The position numbers and the translations under genes are program-made. The notes under the pieces are model-generated. The model worked only from the letters and a program-made list of their open reading frames with translations. It was not told where the DNA came from and ran no database searches. Positions 1 through 8,610 of a DNA stretch of 11,968 bases are shown piece by piece. Origin of the DNA: JBPESP01 sp051710585 (GTDB lineage: Bacteria; Pseudomonadota; Gammaproteobacteria; Enterobacterales; Enterobacteriaceae); assembly GCA_051710585.1 (NCBI GenBank), contig JBPESP010000008.1, positions 1 to 11,968 of the forward strand, given 5' to 3'. How positions within the stretch are numbered: position 1 is the stretch's first letter; each line of letters begins with the position of its first letter.

Positions 1-357
1 ATATTTACGCCTAATCCCGCTGTTAGTGTACCTTAAACGGTGAATCTATGATCTCTGTCCATCAATCCTTCGTTAGGCGCAACTAACTTGACCATATGAT
101 CAAGCTTCTTGTCGAACAGCCGCTATATTGGCTACTTATAGTTATCAACCCTATATATACCACTCGTGCTTTAAATACGTGGTAGTGCTTCCAATTCTAT
201 AAAAACATAAGATTTAGCATATTACGACTATAATAAGAGTATTGTATGAAACCGTCATATTTTTATACACTATTTTTCTTGGTTTTCTAAGAACTGACAT
301 TGCAAGATGTGCCCTTTGTACCGCTCAGTGCTGATATAGAGACTTATATTCCTACAG

Positions 358-402
358 ATTGGTTTACCCCAGCTTTTGTTGGGAGAGTGGCTCTTTTTTT
401 TT
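358..402 (+). other. Hairpin with T-run inside the repeat arm
   Basis: CCCAGC-TTTT-GTTGGG forms a 6-bp stem (one G-T pair), followed shortly by AGAG-TGG-CTCT running into nine T. The right arm has the same structure with eight T. It resembles an intrinsic terminator, but no gene is recognised before it; it could be a relic. Confidence 0.4.
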
Positions 403-1085
403 GTGTCGAGTAGTTGGATACGGTTCTCCATAAAAGTTGCAACATTTTAATTTATAGACGATAAGGCCACTTCTGTAATCTGAGCCTAATTCGACCTGCT
501 AAACATAATTACAATACCTTACTCATACAATAACCCGGGCAAATGCTGATCGGATCTACATTTAGTATAGTATCGATACTGTATTTACTTTTTTTATAGG
601 GACGATTCAGAGCGCTTTTAACGTGTTGTATATGCTATCCTAAGCTACGGTAAAATCTTGTATACTTATCCAGTTCTTGTATAGGCAATGCCCGGTATCA
701 ACCCAATATCAGTCACGATGATTTAATTTATTTTATTTATTATTCTTTTAACTTTAAAATTAGTTATTTTGTAAGTCATAGTACCCGTACAGCAATGATA
801 TCTCAAATTTAATGCAAGTAACATAATGAATTTTCTGATATATCCATTTAAGATATATTTTATTTTTTAAATAAAAAGTTTTAAAAAAACAAAAAAGGGT
901 GTTTGGCATTATTAGGTCATCAAGATGACTTGGTTAGCTTATTATTCTAACTTACAAAGAATAAAAAATAACATGTAATAACCTACACGAAGCTATTAAA
1001 AGCATGCAGTAGAAGATATCAAAAGCTTAAACTATAATAAAAGTAGAGTAGCTTAAGATTAAGCTATCATTTATCTGATTTCATT

Positions 1086-1107
1086 ATTCTAGTAATAATA
1101 CTAGAAT
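1086..1107. repeat. Perfect hairpin, 9-bp stem
   Basis: ATTCTAGTA-ATAA-TACTAGAAT. It is present in both repeat arms (right copy about 10863-10884), so it predates their duplication or was copied with it. Confidence 0.85.
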
Positions 1108-1343
1108 TTTAATCTAATTTATATATACCTAATGGATATCTAAAAAACGTTTAAACTACCTTTTAAACTACTAAAAACACATTCATTTAAGTCCAGAATT
1201 TATAAAAATTCTGTAATAAGCGCCATTAAAAGTGGTTTTACAAATAACTTATCATTTAATTTTATAGTCTAGAAATGATTTCTATATAATAATCTGTTAA
1301 GTTATGATACTGCTTATGTCGATGCCTCTTTAAAATAATCCTA

Positions 1344-1372
1344 ATTCTAGCATTCTAGCAGAATGCTAGAAT
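1344..1372. repeat. Perfect hairpin, 13-bp stem
   Basis: ATTCTAGCATTCT and its exact inverted copy flank a 3-base loop (AGC). The first seven bases repeat the stem of the hairpin at 1086. It lies just inside the left arm border and is absent from the right side. Confidence 0.9.
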
Positions 1373-1379
1373 TTCCTCT

Positions 1380-1410
1380 ATGCTTTCAAGCAAGGTCTGC
1401 TCGAAAGCAT
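1380..1410. repeat. Near-perfect hairpin, 13-bp stem
   Basis: ATGCTTTCAAGCA pairs with TGCTCGAAAGCAT with one mismatch around a 5-base loop, only 7 bases after the hairpin at 1344-1372. No T-run follows on either strand. Confidence 0.8.
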
Positions 1411-2220
1411 GACACTGCGTCAATTAATAGTCAACAACTGAGCGTGCGAAATCCACTATACGTTGCTTGGTAGCTTTATCCGATTACAGATTAATACGGT
1501 TGCATTTTACCATTATCAGTATTCTATTTTGTTTTAGTACAGGCGCTTCTTCTTGACAGATACAGCGGTATGATTTCAGTTTTTTTATAAAATATTACTA
1601 GATATCGTGCTATGTTTAGTTGGAAAGCCAGAAAATACGAATACTTCACCTTTACGAAGCGCGACGAGCCCTTCACGTTCCAGAGTATAACTCCGTATTG
1701 GTGTTCTTACGGTTGGAGTGTTAACTCCCCAATATACTACATAATAACCACAGTCTCAGCGATTTTTTAGCGGGTTGTAGAAAAGTGATAAATGAATTCG
1801 CTGCCCTTGTTGTGTGCATAGATGTACTTTTATAGTTCTGAATTATCCATGACCACCGTCATTAATACGTTAAACTTGACTAATTAGGTATCATCGCTGA
1901 TAGCAATGAAATTAAGGTTGTTAACCTATAGATTCATGCCATTGAATACTACTCTTGTTATTTTAAATTTATGCGGCAATATAAATTGCTAGTAGGATTG
2001 GGTCTTTATCAGTAGTTTCGGTTTTTATCGTTCAGTCATATTTTTTTTGGACGAGCGCATTTTTTTCTATAGCAGATGTTCAGATATATCCCCTACTACC
2101 AGTTTTGGTGGTGCACTACTAATTTCATTAGATTAGAGGTATATTAGGATATTGCAATTAAAATTGCTAGCATTGACAATAGAGCCTATTATAATAATAT
2201 AGTAATTGATGTATTATTTT

Positions 2221-2238
2221 AGCTTTAGCTTTAGCTTT
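2221..2238. repeat. AGCTTT hexamer, three tandem copies
   Basis: Three exact AGCTTT units lie within the truD remnant, probably from replication slippage after the frame was lost. Confidence 0.9.
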
Positions 2239-2679
2239 ACTATGAACCTATAAAGTTTGACGGGTTGGCAGACGGATACCCTCGTAAAAATCTACTCGGT
2301 GGTGAATGTATCAATACCTAGCTATTTTGTGGAGGCATGATCATCAGTACAGTCACTTAGCGCGCATAGCAGTATGCTAATCAAAAGCGCTAGCTTCTCC
2401 TCAGAGAGTGCGTTTTGCGCGTATATCTCAATTGTCTTGCTGGTATATTCCATAAAAGTAAAATAGCTAAAAATATCGCTATTGAAGCCACCAGTCAGTT
2501 TGTCCTAAAAATTTTACGTAATGGCGCTAGAAAGAAAAAATTATCACCTTTAATCGCTTATTATTAAAATATTTCCTTTCAATTATTGTTCGCTCATCAA
2601 TAAACATCCTGCTGATAACAGCATTCAATACGCCGCTCACTTAAAATCTGTTCTCCTTACTCAAGGTTCATATCCCACT

Positions 2680-2698
2680 ATGCTATGGGCTATAGCAT
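2680..2698. repeat. Perfect hairpin, 7-bp stem
   Basis: ATGCTAT-GGGCT-ATAGCAT, in the 5' part of the truD remnant. Confidence 0.7.
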
Positions 2699-2779
2699 TA
2701 TAGCTTACTTTATATATAACGGGCTATACGATTGGTGTTGCCATAGATATAAATATGATAGTCCTGCTGTATATCTAGT

Positions 2780-3125
2780 GTTACACTTCGACGTTCTGCT
2801 TATACACTGTATTTTATATATAGATCTTCCCCCAGCCTGATTCTTCAACCAGGCTAGACTAATTTTGGTTAATATCTCTTTTTTGAGATAACGCTATTTT
2901 ATCCCATATAAAAAAGACTCATCAGTGGAATAGAGATTACAAAATAGTCAGTTCTTAATTTTGGCCGTTATCTGCTTTAAGGTGCTACTAAAAAGCGTAG
3001 AAAGGCGTAATCCTGCTACTTGATTTTATTATAATAGATTAGCATACATATTTAGATAACTCGACAAGCAAAACTTATCGTTATCTTTGATAAATATTCA
3101 CAAATCATTATCTTCTGTCAACAGA
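2780..3125 (-). pseudogene. ispF: Possible decayed ispF (MEcPP synthase)
   Basis: IspF follows ispD, often overlapping it, and makes the cyclic diphosphate in the MEP pathway. The best trace is INQN.SSLVEESGW on the minus strand near 2870-2830, matching VNVKATTTEKLGF with one extra codon, followed by GGGGGAAGATC, which resembles the DNA for GRGEGI after a 10-base loss. An upstream patch near 3010 resembles the segment before DVDVT. The N-terminal DVH metal-site motif is not recognisable, and the interval is about 130 bases short of a full gene. Confidence 0.42.
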
Positions 3126-3129
3126 TAAG

Positions 3130-3830
3130 CTAGATAGCTACTATTAGCACTAATTCCGCTCGGCTATTAATAGCGTAACGCGTCACATCAGTAGTGATAT
3201 GCACTTTTCGCCTATTTCTGCCTGCTGCAACGATGCGATGGAATATACAACTTTCTAGCGCATCACCACCTGCCTGATACTGCAGACTAGATTTTGTTAT
3301 ATCAATCTCCAAATAGTGCACATCTTTGAGTGATTAGTGCCTAATAATCTTCTAAAATTACCGGCAAGCGCGATGAGCAGCATCTCTTTAGTATAGGCCT
3401 TTATAATCCATTAGAGTTCAATTTATTAACGTTACTACTACTGGTCAATAACTGTTGTTGTATCAGGTTGGAAATGGGAACCTTGGACCATTTACATCTT
3501 CTCAACGATGGTAGTACGTCAGGTCTTATTTTTGTCTTATAATATACACTGGTATCTACGTATTCATGCAGACGTTGCGCCTTAAGCTCTGCTTGGATAG
3601 TAGCCAACCAACCAGAGCCAGCTAGCTAAATTTTAGTATTTTTTTATAAAATGCTTATAGGGGACATCGCTGTAGGCCAAAGTTAATAAATTTTATTGAC
3701 GATACTACTAGTCTCTGCTAGTGGTTTCTTGTTAAATAAATACTTATAATAAGGCAATCGCTTCTTCGAGTGAATCGCTTTCTCTTTGGATGGAGGTTGT
3801 TATTAGGAGGAATGTATCTTGCGCGATCTT
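3130..3830 (-). pseudogene. ispD: Decayed ispD (MEP cytidylyltransferase)
   Basis: IspD attaches CMP to methylerythritol phosphate in the MEP isoprenoid pathway. A series of weak but ordered matches to the E. coli protein runs along the minus strand: FTRR...C..YL (compare FGRRM...CPKQYL, about 3765-3730), NKKPLAETS (NQTILEHS, about 3720), LAYSD (IAISP), ATIQAELKA (ADSVLAGLKA, 3606), EYV...RPDVL (QWV...RP..DDL), VPISNLIQ (APVRDTMK, about 3482), NSNGL then a stop (DRNGLW), ALAGNF.RRLL (ALTPQFFPRELL) and DALESCIFH...GR..KV (SALEYCGFH...GR..KV, about 3265). Two short open frames, at 3401-3607 and 3130-3321, are surviving pieces. The order of nine anchors makes chance unlikely, but each one is modest. 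Confidence 0.62.
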
Positions 3831-3839
3831 ATTTAATTT

Positions 3840-4130
3840 ATAGTCATCTGTGTTAATTAGTATCACAATACCACAAACCTGGCAGTGATAAGATTATCGC
3901 GCAGCAGCTCCGCCAATCAACGTATATTACCGGTTTGAGAAATGTGCTAATCAAAAAAAGTTCAGCCTAATGCGTGTATCGCTGCGGCAGTGCCCTATTT
4001 GTGCCATTTTGGCACGATGGTGGCGTCGGCAAGCTAACATTTCATGATCTATAAGTGATTTGGATTTTTCCGTGCTTAGCAGAGGTACTGTTGTAAGGAG
4101 TGCTATTCCTACTAATAGCCAGGAAGTTCC
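3840..4130 (-). pseudogene. ftsB: Possible decayed ftsB (divisome protein)
   Basis: FtsB is a small divisome membrane protein whose gene lies just upstream of ispD in enterics. The minus strand begins with a 60-codon stretch (from about 4132) carrying one hydrophobic segment, SWLLVGIALLTTVPLL, then K and D at the spacing of FtsB, then AKMAQ (compare AKLKA). After a frameshift come LLRDNLITA (compare ARNELGMIK) and PGLWYCD (compare PGETFYRL). The hydrophobic stretch could instead derive from the neighbouring membrane gene ygbE, which has a similar SWL motif. Position carries much of the weight. Confidence 0.4.
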
Positions 4131-4515
4131 TTTTTTCGGGCACGCTGGGCTGTATCATAAAGATCATTAGAGTTTATTTCTAAAGTGAATCACCTGTTGA
4201 TTAACAATATAAAGATTCGATCTGGATAACAAATAACTAAAAAATATTAGGCATAAATAAAGAAAAATTAACGAAATTATCGATAGAAGAAGTCCGCCTA
4301 ATGTGTTTATCCGTAATACGGAGAAACGCGTTGTTGTAGTGTAGCCTTTTAGGCACCGGGTTAACTGAATTTTTCGTACTCAGCACCAAGGTTACACAGC
4401 CGGTGCCAGATAAAAAAATCATAGCGCGTTAATTATTATTATGTAGCTAATACAGTTGAAGGTAAACGATAGTGACTGGCACGTTATGTAAATATTTTAT
4501 TTTTTTGAATTTTAG
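4130..4515 (-). pseudogene. cysC: Decayed cysC (adenylylsulfate kinase)
   Basis: CysC phosphorylates APS to PAPS and normally follows cysN directly, as here. The minus strand shows PVT (about 4480, compare HPVT), then IFLSGTGCVTLV (about 4420-4385, compare WFTGLSGSGKSTVA), then ITDKHIRRTSSIDNFV (about 4310, compare DRKENIRRVGEVANLM, aligned without gaps), then DLYDTAQRARKKEL (about 4160, compare GLYKKARAGEL). The P-loop lysine is lost (GSGKS to GTGCV). A 61-codon open stretch at 4237-4422 is what remains of the reading frame; about 13 residues are deleted inside it and stops follow. Confidence 0.72.
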
Positions 4516-4519
4516 TACT

Positions 4520-5480
4520 GCTGCCTTATGTCTCCTACAGACATAAATATGGTCAGCTGCATTGGTACTCTTTCACGGATTGCGTTTACTGCGATCAATA
4601 AGCGTACGCTATATATACGAGTTACTCGCCACATCCAATCACATCGGGTATTTGTGGCATTACTGCGAAATAAGGATGATAGGACGAGAGTATAGGATAT
4701 CTTATTTTAAGAGCTCCGCACGCTCCTGCACTTTAAGTGTCTGACTAACTTAATGATATTTAAAGCAGTTATCAAGTGATATTGAGGTATTTCTAAGTTT
4801 GCATCGATAAGGGCTAATTAAGGATCAATATAAGTTTTAATACAAAAGCAGGCCGCTTCTTTTTTTAACTGATAGGCTACATATGGTTATTTTCTTCTTG
4901 GTATCGTTTAGGGTCGTCAATAGTGCGTTTAGTTGATTAGAATTAGATTATCACACTAGCAGATGCTCTGATATATTGGTAATATTGCGTTATTTAGGTT
5001 TACAGTGTGTAATTGTACCTCCTGTGTTCTCCTGGTTTCAATTTAGCAGTTCTATATATATACCCTGATCCAGGGTGTATATCAACGGTATTAAATTATA
5101 CAAGAACATTACACCGCCGGCTTTCACTAACTGACTGGTCAGTTTAATCTTCCTGCTCTAGCACTAGAATGATAATTTCTTCCGCCATTAGGGACTGGCT
5201 CAACATCGGCTACTATCGGTTTTATCTTGTTTGGTGGGTGTGTTTGGTGGCATCGCACTAACTATAGGTTACCGGGTAACATTACAGCTGAGTAAATATC
5301 TTTGGTATGCTGGCCAGCAAAATAGTTTTTTTCGCCTTGATGTGTTTGAGAAAATATTAAGCGGGGTACTATATATTTTCTTAACTGAGCATTGTCTGCT
5401 TGCTAGATATCGTAAGATAGTTTTAATTGGGCCGCAGCGACGAATAAAAGCTCGCTAAAAAGCGATCTTTAACTACTTTT
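4520..5480 (-). pseudogene. cysN: Decayed cysN (sulfate adenylyltransferase GTPase subunit)
   Basis: CysN is the GTPase that drives sulfate activation to adenosine phosphosulfate with CysD. On the minus strand a gap-free 20-codon block beginning DI*QADNAQLRK at about 5411 aligns with DGLQAEREQGI...VAYRYF of CysN. IFSNTSRRKK then LLASIP follow (compare YFSTEKRKFIIADTPG, the G3 motif) near 5350-5310. Further on are AGGTIT (GEAITL, about 5010), SASV (SASVDVV, about 4965), ITICSLSVKK (VDINNLTQRE, about 4880), and traces of EPL, YxxNPVTG and the C-terminal GARDLL. The first 50 or so residues, including the GTP-binding P-loop, are absent, and the remnant begins about 35 bases after the eno stop. 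Many stops and frameshifts are present. A plus-strand frame at 5231-5458 is only its antisense shadow. Confidence 0.72.
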
Positions 5481-5483
5481 AAT

Positions 5484-5514
5484 CCTCTTTAGAGGCTTAA
5501 GCCCCCCTGAGGGG
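5484..5514 (-). terminator. Inverted-repeat cluster after eno, weak terminator candidate
   Basis: One base past the eno stop codon lie two short perfect hairpins, CCCC-TCA-GGGG (5504-5514) and CCTCT-AA-AGAGG (5484-5495), joined by the palindrome-like CTTAAG. GC content is locally high. No T-run follows on the minus strand, so intrinsic termination is doubtful; the stems could still protect the 3' end of the pyrG-eno mRNA. Confidence 0.35.
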
Positions 5515-5515
5515 A

Positions 5516-6841
5516 CTAAGTACAAGCACCAACGTTGTTACACGTTTGTCCTTTTATCTCACATAGGCCGTTAAACGGCGCGCGGTCACCAAGCGCTTCT
5601 TCAATACGAATTAATTGGTTGTATTTTGCCACTCGATCGGAACGGTTCATGGAACCGGTCTTGATCTGTCCAGCTGCTACACCTACCGCTAGGTCAGCGA
5701 TAGTAACGTCTTCTGTTTCGCCAGAACGGTGAGAAATGATAGTGGTATAGCCTGCATCTTTAGCCATCTTAATGGCCGTCATCGCTTCGGTCAGTGAACC
5801 GATCTGGTTAAATTTTATGAGGATGGAGTTGGCAATACCTTTTTCAATACCTTCTTTCAGGATCTTGGGATTTGTAACAAATAGATCGTCACCCACCAAC
5901 TGGATTTTATCACCCAGTACTTTAGTTTGATAAGCAAAACCGTCCCAGTCAAATTCGTTAAGGCCATCTTCAATAGACACGATCGGATACTCTTTACTCA
6001 GATCTTCCAGGTAATGGGTAATTTCCTGGGAGGTAAAGATCTTATCTTCGCCTTTTAGATGGTAGTTAGCAGTAGTTTCTTCAAAGAATGTAGAGGCTGC
6101 GCAGTCTATGGCCAGGGTGATATCTGTACCAAGTATATAACCAGCTTGCTTGACTGCTTCCTTGATAACGGCCAATGCTGCAGCATTGGATTCTAAGTTC
6201 GGTGCATAGCCGCCCTCATCACCAACGGTAGTTCTCATGCCTTTACTTTTCAGTACATTAGCTAGGCTATGGAACACTTCTGAACCCATACATATCGCTT
6301 CTTTGATACTTTTTGCTCCAACTGGCTGGATCATAAATTCCTGAATATCGATATTATTGTCAGCGTGTTTACCGCCGTTAATTATGTTTATCATCGGAAG
6401 AGGCATGGAGAATTTACCCGCAGTACCATTTAGCTTGGCAATATGTTCATACAAAGGTATGCCTTTGGAGGCAGCGGCTGCTTTGGCAGCGGCTAGAGAC
6501 ACAGCAAGAATAGAGTTGGCACCAAATTTGGATTTGTTTTCAGTGCCATCTAGGTCAATCATGGTTTTATCTAGCGCGGCCTGATCTTTGGCATCTTTAC
6601 CGGTTAGGGCATAAGCGATAGGACCGTTCACTGCGTCAACCGCTTTTGTAACACCTTTGCCCAGAAAACGAGATTTATCGCCGTCGCGAAGCTCTAACGC
6701 TTCGCGTGAGCCAGTTGATGCGCCCGACGGCGCAGCAGCTAGACCGACAAAACCTCCCTTCAGGTGAACTTCTGCTTCTAAGGTTGGATTTCCGCGGGAG
6801 TCGATGATTTCACGGGCAATGATCTTTGTAATTTTGGACAT
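5516..6841 (-). CDS. eno: Enolase (phosphopyruvate hydratase), intact with an extended C-terminus
   Basis: Enolase interconverts 2-phosphoglycerate and phosphoenolpyruvate in glycolysis; in gammaproteobacteria it also binds RNase E in the RNA degradosome. The product is 441 residues, colinear with the 432-residue E. coli enzyme. All key residues are visible: E168 and E209 (VGDEGG), Mg ligands D246, E291 and D318, catalytic base K343 and H371 in SHRSGETED. The start is supported by the MSKI(T)KII N-terminus and a good ribosome site (AAGGAAA, 7 bases from ATG). After the usual end (EIKGQ plus one residue) the frame runs on for eight more residues, CNNVGACT. The tail could come from one change in an ancestral TGA (TGA to TGT). 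The gene shares strand and close spacing with pyrG and is probably co-transcribed. What lies downstream is a decayed cysN. Confidence 0.98.
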   Translation of the reverse strand: MSKITKIIAREIIDSRGNPTLEAEVHLKGGFVGLAAAPSGASTGSREALELRDGDKSRFLGKGVTKAVDAVNGPIAYALTGKDAKDQAALDKTMIDLDGTENKSKFGANSILAVSLAAAKAAAASKGIPLYEHIAKLNGTAGKFSMPLPMINIINGGKHADNNIDIQEFMIQPVGAKSIKEAICMGSEVFHSLANVLKSKGMRTTVGDEGGYAPNLESNAAALAVIKEAVKQAGYILGTDITLAIDCAASTFFEETTANYHLKGEDKIFTSQEITHYLEDLSKEYPIVSIEDGLNEFDWDGFAYQTKVLGDKIQLVGDDLFVTNPKILKEGIEKGIANSILIKFNQIGSLTEAMTAIKMAKDAGYTTIISHRSGETEDVTIADLAVGVAAGQIKTGSMNRSDRVAKYNQLIRIEEALGDRAPFNGLCEIKGQTCNNVGACT

Positions 6842-6846
6842 TCGTA

Positions 6847-6853
6847 TTTCCTT
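6847..6853 (-). promoter_or_regulatory. eno ribosome binding site
   Basis: The minus strand reads AAGGAAA, with 7 bases between AAGGA and the eno ATG. It is a strong Shine-Dalgarno match and fixes the start. The 62-base pyrG-eno spacer shows no convincing -35/-10 pair, so eno is probably read from upstream. Confidence 0.75.
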
Positions 6854-6903
6854 GGAATAAGTTAAAACATAATTTCTAACGGACTATTTAGCATTAATTG
6901 CTT

Positions 6904-8559
6904 TTAAGCCGTCAATTTTATTTTTTGTACCCGTTTTCTATAGTTGCTCGCAGCTTTAATAAAACTCGCGAATAATGGATGACCATCCCGCGGTGTCGAA
7001 GTGAATTCTGGGTGGAACTGACTGGCAACAAACCACGGATGATCAGGGTATTCGATGATTTCTACTAGCTTATTATCTCCTGACCAGCCGGCAATGCGCA
7101 AGCCTGCAGATTCAAGGTGTTTTAACAGTATATTGTTTGCTTCATAGCGATGGCGGTGGCGTTCCAAAATGGTGGCCTCTCCGTACAACAACCTAGCAAG
7201 ACTATTGTCCACTAAATGGCAGGGTTGGCTGCCGAGGCGCATGGTGCCGCCCAGATCACTCTGCTCGCTACGCATTTCCACCATATTGCCGTTCTCATCA
7301 CACCATTCTGTAATAAGTGCTATTACCGGATATTTACAGTCTGGCATAAATTCAGTGGAGTTTGCATCCTGCATTCCCGCCATGTGGCGGGCGAATTCGA
7401 TTAACGCTACTTGCATCCCTAGACAAATACCAAAATAGGGGATCTTTTGCTCACGTGCATACTGTACGGTGAGAATTTTACCTTCCACACTGCGATAGCC
7501 GAAACCGCCTGGGATCAGAATGGCGTCTAAATCTTTTAGTATTTTGATGCCATTAGTTTCGACATCCTTGGAGTCTATTAGATGGATATTCACTGTCAGA
7601 CGATTTTTTAGGCCAGCATGTTTCAGAGCCTCAATTACCGACTTATAGGCATCTGGTAGGGCGATGTATTTGCCGACCATGCCGATAGTCACTTCGCCGA
7701 CCGGATTCGCCTGCTGATAAATTACCTGCTCCCAATCAGACAGATCCGCTTCTGGACAGTTCAAACTAAATTGTTTACAAATATAATCATCTAATCCTTG
7801 TGATTTTAATAGCACGGGAATTTTATAAATTGAATCAACATCTTTAAGCGAAATCACTGCCTTATCCGGGACGTTGCAGAATAAAGCAATTTTCGCCTGC
7901 TCGTTATTGGGGAGCCCCCTCTCAGAACGACAAATTAGCACGTCTGGCTGAATACCAATGGAGAGTAGTTCCTTTACTGAACGCTGGGTCGGTTTTGTTT
8001 TTACTTCTCCAGCGACCGCTATGTACGGTACTAGGGTTAAATGGATGTATAGAGTATGCTCACGCCCGATTTCCGCGGCCATCTGGCGAATGGCTTCTAA
8101 AAACGGTAGTGATTCGATATCCCCTACGGTACCGCCGATTTCCACGAGGACCAGATCATAACCTTTTCCGCCTTCAATAATGCGTTCCTTGATAGCATTG
8201 GTAATATGAGGAACGACTTGAATGGTGGCGCCAAGATAGTCGCCACGGCGTTCTTTACGCAATACTTCAGAGTAAATGTGGCCGGTAGTGAAGTTATTAC
8301 GGCGCGACATTTTTGTACGAATGAACCGTTCATAATGCCCTAAATCTAGATCTGTTTCAGCGCCATCTTCGGTTACAAAAACCTCGCCGTGCTGGATAGG
8401 ACTTATGGTACCCGGATCTATATTGATATAGGGGTCTAGTTTCATGATAGTAATATTAAGGCCTCGGGCTTCAAGAATGGCTGCTAGAGAAGCTGCTGCA
8501 ATGCCTTTACCCAAAGAGGACACAACCCCGCCAGTTACAAAAATATAGTTTGTTGTCAT
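6904..8559 (-). CDS. pyrG: CTP synthase (glutamine-hydrolysing), intact
   Basis: This gene encodes the cytosolic enzyme that converts UTP, ATP and glutamine to CTP, the last step of pyrimidine nucleotide synthesis. The product is 551 residues, against 545 in E. coli, and is nearly colinear with it. The N-terminal synthetase domain has the P-loop (GGVVSSLGKG, residues 10-19), acidic Mg ligands D72 and E140, and the KTKPTQ segment (187-192). The C-terminal class I glutamine amidotransferase domain has GICLG with nucleophile C379 and the QFHPEFT motif with H516 and E518. Small differences are a one-residue insertion near 426, Ser357 where E. coli has Gly in the lid loop, and a short basic tail of about six residues. 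The ATG start matches the conserved MTTNYIFVTGG N-terminus. Its ribosome site is weak (CAGGTT). Nothing suggests inactivation. eno follows 62 bases downstream on the same strand, as in E. coli. Confidence 0.98.
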   Translation of the reverse strand: MTTNYIFVTGGVVSSLGKGIAAASLAAILEARGLNITIMKLDPYINIDPGTISPIQHGEVFVTEDGAETDLDLGHYERFIRTKMSRRNNFTTGHIYSEVLRKERRGDYLGATIQVVPHITNAIKERIIEGGKGYDLVLVEIGGTVGDIESLPFLEAIRQMAAEIGREHTLYIHLTLVPYIAVAGEVKTKPTQRSVKELLSIGIQPDVLICRSERGLPNNEQAKIALFCNVPDKAVISLKDVDSIYKIPVLLKSQGLDDYICKQFSLNCPEADLSDWEQVIYQQANPVGEVTIGMVGKYIALPDAYKSVIEALKHAGLKNRLTVNIHLIDSKDVETNGIKILKDLDAILIPGGFGYRSVEGKILTVQYAREQKIPYFGICLGMQVALIEFARHMAGMQDANSTEFMPDCKYPVIALITEWCDENGNMVEMRSEQSDLGGTMRLGSQPCHLVDNSLARLLYGEATILERHRHRYEANNILLKHLESAGLRIAGWSGDNKLVEIIEYPDHPWFVASQFHPEFTSTPRDGHPLFASFIKAASNYRKRVQKIKLTA

Positions 8560-8610
8560 GCTGAACCTGAAAATTAGGTATTAAAGAAGGAATAACCGAG
8601 ACGGAAGGAT

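Larger units (their letters stand above)
1..1284 (+). repeat. Left arm of long inverted repeat
   Basis: This arm is the reverse complement of 10685-11968. Bases 1-127 are identical. From 128 to about 720 I count roughly 14 substitutions, mostly transitions, plus length changes in T-runs; from 720 to 945 the copies differ by almost nothing; from 950 to 1284 differences become frequent and small indels appear, and similarity stops near 1284. The arm is AT-rich, has no open frame above 60 codons, and I recognise no transposase, tRNA or rRNA. It may extend beyond the window. Confidence 0.97.
1285..1550 (-). pseudogene. surE: Possible 5' remnant of surE
   Basis: SurE is a nucleotidase encoded next to truD. 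On the minus strand, about 25 bases beyond the end of the truD trace, RIL is followed by DNA resembling GGTGTACATGCACC (GVHAPG of SurE), near 1530-1500. A gap-free but poor match to VVAPDRNRSGASN follows near 1460. The remnant would be cut by the left repeat arm. Two strong hairpins (1344-1372 and 1380-1410) lie within. Without the syntenic position I would not call it. Confidence 0.3.
1570..2775 (-). pseudogene. truD: Decayed truD (tRNA pseudouridine-13 synthase)
   Basis: TruD converts U13 of tRNA-Glu to pseudouridine and follows ispF in enterics. Ordered traces on the minus strand: GYEP then a stop (compare GFEPDGEG, about 2674), GEQILSERRIECC (GEHILVRILKNGC, about 2655), QTDWWL (VTEQWL, about 2503), IYAQN...L (EYARHKRKL, about 2430), an NYFGSQRF-like DNA patch near 2255, an FYLSAARSAMFN-like patch near 2180, GELTLQP (GELNITAP, about 1725), a REREG block (RERVEG, 1680) and VKYSYFLAF (VELSFWLPA, about 1650). 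The motif with the catalytic aspartate (AGQKDKHA) is destroyed by a stop and substitutions. An AGCTTT triplication sits inside at 2221-2238. Length is close to the full gene, so decay here is mainly by point change. Confidence 0.62.

Noticed and set aside
1..1284. The arm as an insertion sequence
   Set aside because: Its length would fit, but there is no open frame, no transposase trace I can recognise, and no short terminal inverted repeats or target duplication visible within the window.
2174..2201. TTGACA followed 16 bases later by TAATAT on the plus strand, promoter-like
   Set aside because: It lies inside the truD remnant and faces no recognisable gene; AT-rich sequence makes such pairs common.
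4562..4744. A 60-codon plus-strand frame
   Set aside because: It lies opposite the cysN 3' remnant, has no recognisable motif and no good ribosome site.
5231..5458. A 75-codon plus-strand frame resembling the C-terminal end of a LysE/RhtB exporter
   Set aside because: The opposite strand carries an ordered run of CysN motifs (DGLQAE...VAYRYF, YFSTxxRRK, IIADTPG), a better explanation; the exporter likeness is a few hydrophobic residues.
5442..5465. TCGCT-TTTT-AGCGA hairpin followed by a short T-rich run on the minus strand as eno terminator
   Set aside because: It falls on the cysN remnant (DQLSSLH region), has only a 5-bp stem and the T-run is broken; possible but not supported enough to list.
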